Positions 36,701 to 47,521 of a stretch of 64,000 nt of DNA are shown here, piece by piece. The translations under genes and the position numbers were made by a program. How positions within the stretch are numbered: the stretch's first letter is position 1; each line of letters begins with the position of its first letter. Location: the NCBI RefSeq assembly GCF_030704535.1, contig NC_081822.1, forward strand, positions 320,001 through 384,000. Direction: 5' to 3'. The notes beneath the pieces were generated by a model, which had not been told where the DNA came from, searched no databases, and saw nothing but the letters and a program-made list of their open reading frames with translations. This DNA comes from Vitis vinifera. Lineage: Eukaryota > Streptophyta > Magnoliopsida > Vitales > Vitaceae.

Positions 36701-38538
36701 TCACAGTTTCCATTGATGCCTGCATTGGAAACAGCTTTTGCACCACAGGCGGAGAAGATGAAGGAGACCTCTCTTCCATGGGATTACTGCTGTCAGATGA
36801 AAAGTACTTCCTAGCAGATCCCAATTTCGGTGGGCTGTCATCCTCGAGTGAAGAACTAAAGAGCTGTAGTGGTAAATTTGGCTGGGTCTCCTGAACCTGG
36901 CAATCTGAATCTTCCATAGGAGACTGGTAGCTAGTGCTACTTCTCTCTCCTCCAACTGAAGGAAACTCTAGGGTCTGTCTCTTTTGCAAATCAGGACCAG
37001 TAGCCTGGTCTAGGCAGGTTAACTTAGTTTTCTCACTGTCACTGCTTTGACTGCTCCTTTGAGATAGAAATGCAAGGGCATCAGGAGCAGAAGCTGCTAG
37101 AGTGGCTGAAAGAACAGCAAGCAAGTCCATGGTTGATGGAGAAGATGTCTTTCCATTCAATCTGTTTTGATGTTCTGAAGATGACTGTCCTGGTGTATTC
37201 CTATTTAAACTTCCAGAAATTGGCAGCTTTGCCGCAAAATCTGCTGGCAAAGGTAGCGAGTTTAACTTGCTAAGAATTTGAATGAGTTGGTCTCTATCTG
37301 GTACAGATGAGTTATTCGCACTTTTGACCTCATTGTTCCCTACTATCCAGAATAGATGAACTTTAGAATAAAATCAACTTAGAGAGGGAAGTAGGAAAAC
37401 TAATTACCAGGCCAACTCTTTTACCTTGTGTACGAGCTAAAGCTGTCAATAAGTTAACGATATCCAAATTTCTATTGCCAGTGTTGTCCCGGTTTCCAGG
37501 GAGTAGCAGGCGTGAGCTAACATCCTCTGGCTGGGTTTTCCTTCTGCGCCGGTTGTGCCCAGCAAGTCTCCTCCTGCAGCTTCTCTTTCCCTCATCAAAC
37601 TCTGAAAGTGGGTGAAACCTGCAAAAATATTTTAGGAAGTTTTGATGTTGATCTGCAACATATTACTTCATTGTAGCCACATAATATTAATAGTAACATG
37701 AACACCCATAACTGCAGCAACAATAGCAATAGCCATGACTTGGAATCAAAAGTTCTTTCCATAACATAGAGTCAAGCCAAAGCAGAAAGCTAAAAGGGCA
37801 GCGAAACGACTTATATGTTCCATTCGTCTAAACAAACTGCAGTTCCAATTCGGAAACCTCAAACAATGAGGAAACTTCCAAAAACAGGCCAAATTCATAA
37901 ACTGAATAAGAGCGAAGAACTCAACCAAAAAAAAAAAAAAAAAAACCCTACCTGCTGCACTGCTGGCAGAACCTTTGCATCTGCTTCCCCACTAAGGCTT
38001 TGGTGGATTTGCTATGCATCTCACACACCTTATGCCGCCGGTGATAGTCTTTCGCATTTGAGAGATCTTCTCTACAGTTATCAACCTGACACATCGGATA
38101 GCTGCTACTGCCGGGAGATCCAGAGCGAACCCTTTTGCTCGGCCTGGACACTGGCTCCTCAATTGAGCTCAAGCCCCCACCCAGCTTCAGCCTAAGGCTC
38201 TCATCGTCTTCATCCACAGGGTTTTTCTTCAACGCGGTGGTGATTCCAGTACCTTCCTGCTTCTTTTTCAGCTCCGTTTGCACCGGAGTTGCAGTACCCA
38301 GGCGCAGCAGCTCCGATTCCAACGGATTAGCAACGAACCTCACACTGTCCCAATCCCAGACCTTGGGGTTCCAATTGTCTCTAGGGTTTTGAAACCGCTG
38401 CGGATGCTGATGTTGAAAATTAGAGCTTGGATACGGCAGATCCCGTTTCTTTGCCATGGGAACAGCTTCATGGAATCGACTTGAAAGCGTCTGGTGGATG
38501 AAAATTGGAGGAGCCACTTGCGCACCAACCTCTTCCAT
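33732..38538 (-). CDS. SPL14: SBP-box transcription factor, SPL1/12/14/16 clade, ten exons
   Basis: Exons: 37952-38538, 37425-37618, 36498-37339, 36314-36388, 36119-36226, 35919-36036, 35564-35699, 35325-35469, 34623-35213 and 33732-34148. All join in phase with GT-AG introns, giving 1070 residues, the usual size for the large SPL class. The SBP domain is at residues about 150-225: [26 protein letters not shown] and the bipartite nuclear signal [17 protein letters not shown], with the family's conserved intron after CQQCSR. A Ser-rich middle and conserved blocks ([37 protein letters not shown]) follow. Ankyrin-type repeats lie at about 902-975 ([18 protein letters not shown]) and a hydrophobic stretch at about 1030-1048. 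SBP proteins bind GTAC-core DNA. I saw no miR156 target site, as expected for this clade. Paralog identity (14 rather than 16) is inferred. Confidence 0.94.
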
Positions 38539-39240
38539 CTCTCGAAAACCACAAAAAAAGCCTCAAAACCCCAAACCTACACACAAAATTTATTCTCAGA
38601 AGAACCAACAGGCACAAATCATCGCCCTCTCCGATTATTACTTTATCAAAAGCTTAACCTTCCAAACAACCAATCAAACAAATAACTGTCATGTTTTCTT
38701 TTTACTTTCTTTTTTGAAATCTGACCTAGCCTCACCGGAAGAAATGGCGTCACGCCAAGATTTGATGTCCTAAAACATCGTGTCACAGGACTAAATCTAA
38801 AACAGCAAATCATACGCAAATAAACCAAACAAAATCTAAGAAAACCCCCCTAAAGCCCAGCCGCCATTAACGTACCTTTACGGACTTATAGCCTCCATGG
38901 ACATCAATCTTGAATTCACAAATTCTCTATGCCCAGCTCCAAAGCCCCCAAAAGAAAAGGGACTCGCAAGTCGCAACAACCAATTCAGCGTTCCTCAGAT
39001 CTACGGATCCCTCCTCGCTGGTAGCCGAACAGAACCGAATCGGAAAAAAGAAAATTGCGACGGGCGGGCGATCTGGAAGAAAAGAAACCGATCCGAGAAG
39101 ATAAGCGAAACCAAGTACATGTACAGCAACTTTGCTTTGCTTTTGTCTTCAACTTTTTCCCTGTCTTTTACTTGTAACAAACTTTTTCTTCTGATGGGGG
39201 AGTTGGCAGATACAGTAAATTGAAGCAACATTGAAGGTGG
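38539..39240 (-). promoter_or_regulatory. Likely 5' leader and promoter of SPL14
   Basis: Non-coding on the minus strand in the SPL frame. Rich in splice-like and pyrimidine motifs, so a 5' UTR intron is possible. No clear TATA box was assigned. Confidence 0.4.
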
Positions 39241-41134
39241 TTTTAGCTCCGGCCGCCCACGGGCCCACGAAGGATCGTAGACGCTTCTCCCATTTTTTAT
39301 CCTTTTTCAACATTTGCTGCTCTTGAGTCCCAACTCCTATGTCCTGACCCTTGAGCTAAAAGTAAATTCCAATTTTACGCTCACGCTCGCGCTCCCACTC
39401 TCTACTCTCAAGTCTCTACTGCATACTCACTGCCCACCTTTTTTATTTTTTATTTATTTTTAATGATTTTTTGCGTCTCTATCTTGGAAAAGTTTAATCC
39501 ATCAAAACCATGGCACATTCTATCCCCGCCGTCCAGAATGTACGATCAATGGTAGGCCGTTGGTTGCATGAAGTAGGAATAACCATATTAAAGTACAGGA
39601 GGTGATAATCCGTGTTGTACACATTAATTTCATCTCAGTTCCATTTCAGATTTCATCATATATTATTAATAATTGATATTTTATGAGCCTTAGTGCAAAT
39701 AATAGAATGAAAAAATAGGGGGAGATGTGGGTGGATTAGTGCATAAAACAATGAAATCAGGAATCAGGAGCTTAATACAAACAATAAAATCTAAATATAT
39801 ACATGGATGTTGGAACCATGCCATTTGGCGCGTATCCAATGGGGTTACTTTTGTCTATATGCTATGCATGAGTCACATTGGAGAGAAACAGAGTTCTGTC
39901 GATTTCAAACCACGCCTATGCCAACTTACCAAATTACCAAATTACCAAAACCTCCGTGTGTTTGACTATACTGGCTTTGAAAAGCAACAAAACATTTTAC
40001 ACGCAATCTCATGTGTCAGAAGATTCAACTCTCTTGCAAATATTTCCTTCATTTATTTTATAAAAATTTTAATGGTTTATACCATCATATGTGACCCGCA
40101 TCAACTTTCATGGAATCCAAGAATTTTGAATAAACCATTACTCTGACCATATTTAGAGTATTAGTGTATTACTGTTATGGTTGTGAATGGGAAAGGGGAA
40201 AGGGGAAAGGGGAAAGGTCATAGCTCATAGCTCATAGCTCACACTATTACTACAATAATACAAATTTTGAGACGTCAATTTGACCCAGTCTATGATTTTG
40301 GTAAGACCAAAACTTTATTGTTATTTTTTATGATATAAACCCTTCATACATCCTGGTACAGCAATGTTGTTTTCTGAAAAGCTCCAAGTCTTCGGACTGA
40401 ATGTGCAATGTGGAGAGCATAAGTTTCAAATTCACTAAAACATGACAGCAAAATCTAACTATATTTTTTAGCAATACTAAGTAGAAATTATCGGGTGAGA
40501 AGGGAGGAGCAGAGTCAGTAGAAGAGTGGGGGTGAGGGTGGGGGTCCAATGAAGCGTGTCCGCGTGTCGTCGGCGACACGCAAAGGCGGGCTAAGCCTGT
40601 TTTCAGTTTTCACACACCGTCTGACCGTCCAGTGTCCACCCAACTTCACCCTTTCAAATGACAAAAAACACCTCTGGTCGGATTATTTTGATCTTTTGGA
40701 TAAATATGGAAATTGTGATTGCAGCATGAAAATATATACAAGCATAAGGTGGGGTCCATCGGAGGAGATGCGTGGGAACCAGCTGTAATGAAGTACGATC
40801 CATCTGGTCGGACACGAAGGACTCCACCACCACCATTGCCAACTATCTATTCATTTTTCTTTCTCAAAGTACAATTCCTACGTAATTTCATCATTTTATT
40901 TTTCCCCTTCTACCCTCCGGCTTTCCCCCACCTTTTTTTTTTTTTTAAATATACGGTGGTGGTGGTGGTCCTTTCCTTCATCAATCCCAAACCCACCTTT
41001 ACGGAAAAGCTTTTATTACCATATTTTTCATATCATTTACACCTACGTAGTATAATTTGTTTGCATTATGTTTCCATAATCAATAAAAAAATTTATAACA
41101 TTAATATCATTTTTTAAAGACACATGATTTTGAC
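39241..41134. other. Intergenic left of the gypsy element
   Basis: AT-rich, no supported gene. It contains the tandem repeat at 40189-40240 and a GTGGTGGTGGTGG run near 40955. Confidence 0.6.
40189..40240. repeat. Two adjoining short tandem repeats
   Basis: Four copies of GGGAAAG(G) are followed directly by three copies of TCATAGC. The two unrelated 7-bp units abut without a gap. Confidence 0.85.
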
Positions 41135-41139
41135 TCTAC

Positions 41140-41802
41140 TATAGGGACCCCTCCCCCTGATGATACGTGACACACATTTCCTGATGACACGTGATACACA
41201 TTTCCTTATGACACGTGACACACATTCTCATCCGGATTACCCTCATCCGGATTTCCCCAAAGTACACGTGGCGTGCTTCTCCTATCCGGACGACCGCCAT
41301 ATCGCATCCGAACGACCGACATATACTATCCGGATATGTTTGTCAGGATCATTGACTGAAGTAAGCAAATCTTGCACGTCATTACAACAGCTTGTCATGG
41401 CCCACGTTCCGCCACCTGTAGAGTGAAAGGACAGGAATGAAGTGACGGCAAGTCATTCCCACGATCTTTGTTAGCCGCCCGTAGGGTGATGATGGCCCGC
41501 CACCACCTAGTGGCATCATAACAAGCCAAAATATCCCCCTACCATTAAAGAGAGAAACAGAGCTTCTGATACTATATATATGAACCTTCACAAAAAGAGG
41601 AAGGTAAGCTTGATATACCTAGTAAAAGACCAACTGATTTATCTCTCTTACCATGGCTGACAAAACCATCGGAGGGTGTGTCCGGACACCCTGTCCGGAC
41701 GCCTTTTGCAGGAACGACTGAACCAGGAATCTATATTGGTTGAAATCGTGCGTCCATCCATTTGGCAACTACGTGGATCACCAGGGACGCGAGACCTCAA
41801 CA
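41140..41802 (+). repeat. 5' LTR of the gypsy element
   Basis: Starts TATAGGGACC (TG mutated to TA) and ends CTCAACA. It contains three head-to-tail copies of a 24-bp unit carrying the CACGTG or ACGTG core near 41160-41230, many ATCCGGA motifs, and a TATA-like run at 41573-41582 (TATATATATG). Confidence 0.92.
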
Positions 41803-41821
41803 TTGGCGCCGTCTGTGGGAA
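41803..41821 (+). other. Primer-binding site of the gypsy element
   Basis: TTGGCGCCGTCTGTGGGAA immediately follows the 5' LTR, the position and style of a tRNA-primed site in plant gypsy elements. The tRNA species was not determined. Confidence 0.8.
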
Positions 41822-43456
41822 TCTTCACTGATTCAGTCACCGGCAAAGATAGTCACACCTTTTAGAAACCGCTCATCTGGTAGGGGGGAGGAAAATAATT
41901 CTGAATGGCGCCGAGCCATCGAAAGAAGACGGTTAGCAAGCGAGCGACAACTACAAGCTCTTCTCCAAGAGACAAAAAAATTAAGAGAAGAAAACGCAGT
42001 GTTGCACATACAAGCTTCATCGACGGGGTCTCCCCGTCAACAGCGTTCAAGAGGCCAGGTTGCAAACTCAAGGCCAGAACCAGAGTCGATATACCTTGGG
42101 ACAGCAGGAGCCATCCTAGAAACACGCAACGTTAGGCCACATGAGCCACACACTCCCATGCACCGAGCTCCCCATGAGGAAAGCTCATACTCTACTCATT
42201 TTTCAGCAAAAAGACAACGCAATAAAAGGTCTCAGTTGTCAAACTCAATGCGCGCGAGACTAGGTCCACAGGAGCCTAGGAAGCCAAGGCCGCCAGTAGC
42301 CACAACCTGGGAAGCGCACCCTAACCCTATGGTCACCCCTATGGTGCAGAACGTTCTCCCACACCATGACCCCATGGTCACCCCTATGGTGCAAAACGTT
42401 CTACCGCACCTAGCGGTACGACAAGTTGGAAGAAACCTCCTGAATGAGCCTCTCATTGGCTCCATCAGCAAAAGGTTGGATGACATGCTCTCCACGTCTT
42501 TCTGCTCTCATATCATTCATTACGAGCTCCCAAAGGGATTCCTCGTGCCCAAATTCTCCACATACGATGGGTCCAGCGACCCCTTCGACCATATCATGCA
42601 TTATTGACAGCTCATGACTCTCGATATAGGCAACGACGCGCTGTTATGCAAAGTATTCCCCGTCAGCCTACAAGGGCAGACCCTCTCATGGTTTCACCGC
42701 CTACCTCCCAACTCTGTTGATAATTTCAGAGACCTATCAGAAGCCTTCGTGGGACAATACTTATGCTCCGCTCGACATAAACAAAACATCAGCACTCTAC
42801 AGAACATTAAAATGCAGGATAACGAATCCTTAAGAGAGTCCGTGAAGCGGTTTGGTCAGGCCGTACTACAAGTAGAGGCTTACAGCATGGATGTTGTCCT
42901 ACAGATCTTCAAGCGAAGCATCTGTCCAGGCACTCCATTTTTCGAATCACTCGCTAAAAAGCCTCCTACGATGATGGACGACTTATTCCGACGTGCGAGC
43001 AAATACTTAATGCTTGAAGATGACGTGCGAGCAGCCACCTAACAAGTCTTGGTTGCCGAACAGGCACCTAGAAGGGGTGCCAAAAGAAGTACCAAACTTC
43101 CGGACCAGCCAAGGTCGTCCAATCGAAGGCAGGAAGGGCCAAGTCGCCCGGAAATGCCACCTCTCACACCCCTTTCCATATCATATGAGAAGCTTCTCCC
43201 TATGATCCGAGACATGTCCGATTTCAGATGACCTAGACTCCTCGGAACGGACCCATCCAAAAGGGATCATAGTAAAAAATGTGTCTTCCATAAGGAGCAT
43301 GGTCACACAACGGAGGAATGCAGGTGCCTCCATTATTTGGTCGAAAGGCTCATAAGGGCGGGACATTTAAAGCAATACCTCCGCTCAGATACTGGAGGTA
43401 GAGACGCTTCCCGAAATCACAACTCTGGAGCCCCCAAGGCCCCAAAGCCGTTATAA
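41807..43456 (+). pseudogene. gag of the gypsy element, broken
   Basis: One frame reads through three stops at 42605-42607, 43040-43042 and 43229-43231. An N-terminal coiled-coil-like part (RLASERQLQALLQETKKLRE) and a Pro-rich part with a duplicated 12-residue motif (MVTPMVQNVLPH) precede the capsid region with SISKRLDDML, FLVPKFSTYDGSSDPFDH and LSWFHRLPPNSVDNFRDL. A Cys/His knuckle (CVFHKEHGHTTEEC) follows. The frame then ends at 43454-43456 after a one-base shift near 43445. No clear start ATG is visible near the primer-binding site. Confidence 0.85.
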
Positions 43457-43572
43457 ACTATATTACCGGAGGCCCATCTGACGAAGAGTACGACTCCAAG
43501 CGAAAGAGACAAAAGTTGTTGCGGGTAGCATCAGTGCGTGAACATGTCAATTCCATCCGGCCTAGGATAACT

Positions 43573-43585
43573 GGGGGGGGGGGGG
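43573..43585. repeat. G13 homopolymer at the gag-pol junction
   Basis: A run of 13 G separates the frame used after gag from the frame of protease. Its length sets the reading frame and it is a likely frameshift lesion. Confidence 0.85.
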
Positions 43586-43640
43586 CCCTCGCCCCATAGA
43601 TGGGACAATCATTTTCCCACCAGTAGACCCCACCCAAATA

Positions 43641-46600
43641 TTGCAACCGTACCACGACGCCCTCATCATGTCCCTAGAGATAGGAGACTTCGACGTGAGA
43701 CGCATCTTGGTTGACCCGGGCAGCTCGGCCGATCTTGTACAAGCATCAGTCATTAGCCACATGGGGCACAGTCTCACAGGCCTCGAAAACCCTAGGCGAA
43801 TCTTGTCCGGATTCAACGGGTCGTCAACTACTTCCTTGGGAGACATTGTACTGACGGTCCAAACTGGCCCAGTCACTCTCAACGTACAATTTTCGGTGGT
43901 ACAAGATTTATCACCCTTCAATGTCATCTTGGGGCGCACATGGCTACACTACATGAAAGTCATCCCCTCTACATATCATCAAATGGTAAGCTTCCTTACC
44001 AAGGATGGGCAAATCGACCTATATGGCAGCCAGTTAGTCGCTCGCTAATGCTACCAGATAGCACGAGAAGCAGAGACCAGCTAGGAGGATGCGTCCCTCC
44101 CTAAGTCCAGCCACGCACGTGACCAATAGCAATTATTGGGTCCGGCGGACAAAGATCCCCCAGCAGCAGACCCATTACAAGCGATCCAAATTTCGGGAGA
44201 AGGAACTCACCTTACGAATATCAGTTCCCTCCTAACACCAGAAAAGACACGGAACATGCAGAACGCCCTCAGACAGAACCATGACGTCTTCGCATGGGCA
44301 CATTCTGATATGAAGGGAATTCATCCCTCCATTACCTCTCATAGGCTTAACGTCTTGCCAATAGCCAGACCCATCCGGCAGAGGATTAGACGTTTTCACC
44401 CAGACAAACAAAAAATTATCCGGAATGAGATTGACAAATTGTTAGAAGCCGGATTCATCAGAGAAGTGGATTACCCGGACTGGTTGAAAAATGTAGTAGT
44501 GGTACCCAAAAAAGAAGGCAAATGGCGGGTGTGCGTCGATTACACCAACCTCAATAATGAATGCCCAAAAGACAGTTTCCCTTTGCCACGGATAGATCAA
44601 ATTGTGGATTCCACTACTGGGCAAGGGATGCTCTCATTCTTGGACGCCTTCTCCAGATACCACCAAATTCCCATGTCCCCGGCTGACGAAGAAAAAACAG
44701 CCTTCATAACACCACATGGTCTCTATTGCTACATAGTCATGCCATTCGGACTCAAAAACGCTGGCGCCACTTATCAGAGATTGATGACAAAGATCTTCAA
44801 ACCTCTGATCGGCCGCTCAGTAGAAGTATATATTGATGATATCGTGGTCAAAATCAAAACCCGAAAGGAGCATGTCCTCCACTTGCAAGAAGTCTTCCAC
44901 CTCTTAAGGAAATATGGCATGAAGTTGAATCCTTCTAAATGCACCTTTGGCGTAAGTGCTGGCAAATTCTTGGGATTCATGGTCAGCCAAAGAGGGATAG
45001 AGGTTAGCCCGGATCAAGTCAAGGCAATCATGGAAACACCACCTCCCAGGAACAAGAAGGAATTTCAATGCCTCACAAGCAAGCTCGTCACGCTAGGGTG
45101 TTTTATAGCTCGCTTCACTGATGAACTGCGACCCTTCTTCTTGGCAATATGAAAATCTGGAGCAAACGGATGGACGGACAACTGTCAAAATGCTTTTGAA
45201 AAAATTAAACACTGCCTTATGCAACCGCCCATCCTAAGCAGCCCCATCCCTGAAGAAAAATTGTACATGTATCTGGCTGCATCGGAGTGGGCAATCAGCG
45301 CTGTCCTATTCCGCTGCTCCTCAACCAAGGAGCAAAAGCCTATCTACTACATCAGCAGAGCATTGGCGGACGTAGAAACCAGGTATTCAAAAATGAAACT
45401 AACGACCTTAGCCCTTCAAAGTGCTGCCCAGAAGCTCCGCCCCTATTTCCAAGTCCACCCGGTGGTCGTGCTAACTGATCAACCCCTTCGCAACATTCTG
45501 CACAAACCAGACTTAACCGAAAGAATGCTTCAATGGGCCATAGAATTGAGCGAATTTGGAATCGAGTTCCAACCCAGATTGTCCATGAAAGGCCAAGTGA
45601 TGGCTGACTTCGTGCTGGAATACTCCCGAAGGCCCATCCAACACAAGGAACCAAGCGAAGAGGAATAATGGACTTTGCGAGTCGATGGAGCCTCCCGATC
45701 GTCAGGATTCGGGGTAGGGCTCCTGCTGCAATCCCCAACAGAAGAACATATGGAGCAAGCCATCCGGCTGGGGTTCCCCGCCTCTAACAATGAAGTGGAA
45801 TATGAGGTCATCCTATCCGGATTGGACCTCGCCCTGGCTCTATCCGTCTCCAAGCTCCAGGTCTATAGTGATTCCCAACTTGTGGTAAGACACGTCCAGA
45901 AGGAATACGAAGCTAAGGATGCGCGCATGGCGCGATATCTAACTAAAGTAAGGGACACCTTATAACGATTTACCAAGTGGACGATCGAAAAAATCAGACG
46001 AACTGAAAATGGGTGCGCCGACGCCTTGGCAGGCATAGCTGCCTCCCTCCCCATCAAAGAAGCCATATTGTTGCCTATACATGTGCAAACCAACCCTTCC
46101 GTCGCGGAAGCTTCCACTTGCAACACCATTGAGGCAAAACAAGCAGACGACCAAGAGTGGACGAACGACATTATAGGGTACCTCCGGATAGGCACTCTGC
46201 CCGAGGATCCCAAACAGGCACACAAAATCCGGGTGCAAGCCGCCAGTTTCACCTTGATTGGGGGGCACTTGTACAAGCGGTCCTTCACATTTCCCTATCT
46301 CCGGTGCCTAAATCATTCAGAGGCCCTATATGTATTAGCTGAATTGCACGAGGGAGTATGTGGAAATCATTCTAGAGGACAATCTCTAGCACATAGGGCC
46401 CATTCGCAAGGATATTATTGGCCCACGATGAAGAAGGATGCGGCAGCCTATGTCAAAAAATGCGACAAATGTCAAAGGCATGCCCCCATATCACATGTGT
46501 CGTTGGAAACACTGAAACCAATTTTAGGCCCCTGGCCCTTCGCGCAGTGGGGCATGGACATAGTGGGACCCCTCCCAGCCGCACCCGCCCAAAAAAAATT

Positions 46601-47393
46601 TCTGCTCGTCGCCACGGATTACTTCTGTAAATGGGTGGAAGCTGAAGCATACGCTAGCATCAAAGACAAGGATGTCACCAAGTTCGTATGGAAAAACATC
46701 ATCTGCCGCTTCGGAATCCCCCAAATCATTATAGCCGACAACAGTCCACAGTTTGATAGCATCGCATTTCGGAATTTCTGTTCGGAACTAAACATCCGGA
46801 ATTCATACTCCACACCGCATTATCCTCAAAGTAATGGGCAAGTAGAGGCCACAAACAAGACTCTAATCACTGCCTTAAAGAAGAGGCTTGAGCAAGCCAA
46901 AGGAAAATGGGTGGAGGAGCTACCCGACGTCCTGTGGGCTTATCGAACCACACCCGGATGTCCGACAGGAAACACTCCCTTCTCCCTCGCATACTGTATG
47001 GACGCAATCATTCCTATTGAGATAGGGCTACCCACTATCCGGACCATGGTAGGAAGGCAGAGTGATGCAAATGCGGAATTAGGAAGAAAATTGGACTGGG
47101 CAGACGAAGTAAAGGAAACTGCATCCATCCGGATGGCAGACTATCAACAAAGGGCATACGCTCATTACAATCGTAAAGTAAGGCTCAGAAGCTTCAAAAA
47201 TGGTACGCTGGTCCTTAAAAAAGTTTTCAAAAATACTGCTGAGACAAGAACAGGAAAATTTCAAGCCAACTGGGAAGGCCCCTATATAGTATCTAAGGCA
47301 AGTGAAAGTGGAGTTTATCATCTACAAAAGCTAGACGGAACCCCATTACTCAGACCATGGAATGTGTCCAATTTAAAGCAGTATTACCAATGA
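43641..47393 (+). pseudogene. pol of the gypsy element: PR-RT-RNH-aRNH-INT, broken by six stops
   Basis: A single frame spans the whole region with in-frame stops at 44046, 44082, 44127, 45150, 45666 and 45963 (first bases). Protease: RRILVDPGSSAD, with D-P-G in place of the usual D-S/T-G, and VILGRTWLH. Reverse transcriptase: KLLEAGFIREVDYPDWLKN, WRVCVDYTNLN, YCYIVMPFGLKNAG and the catalytic YIDD. First RNase H: YYISRALADVETRYS. Second RNase H: LRVDGASRSSGFG and SDSQLV. Integrase: the H-x7-H/C-x2-C zinc part (HEGVCGNH, CDKC), then GMDIVGPLP, ADNSPQF and QSNGQVEATNK supplying D, D and E, ending WNVSNLKQYYQ. The enzyme would copy element RNA to DNA and insert it; it cannot work as encoded here. 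Confidence 0.92.
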
Positions 47394-47521
47394 AAGAAAG
47401 AGACAAGTACAATTTGAATAAATATGTTTTATTAATACTTGTGAAGTTGTATACAGAGAGTTCTCTGGACTACAAAATACAGAGAGAAGATAGCAGTAAA
47501 AAATTACAAAAAGAAAAGCTC

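Noticed and set aside
45352-46288. Minus-strand frames of 96-141 residues across pol
   Set aside because: Antisense shadows of the RNase H and integrase frame; unlike 47.5-50.0 kb they show no domain of their own.
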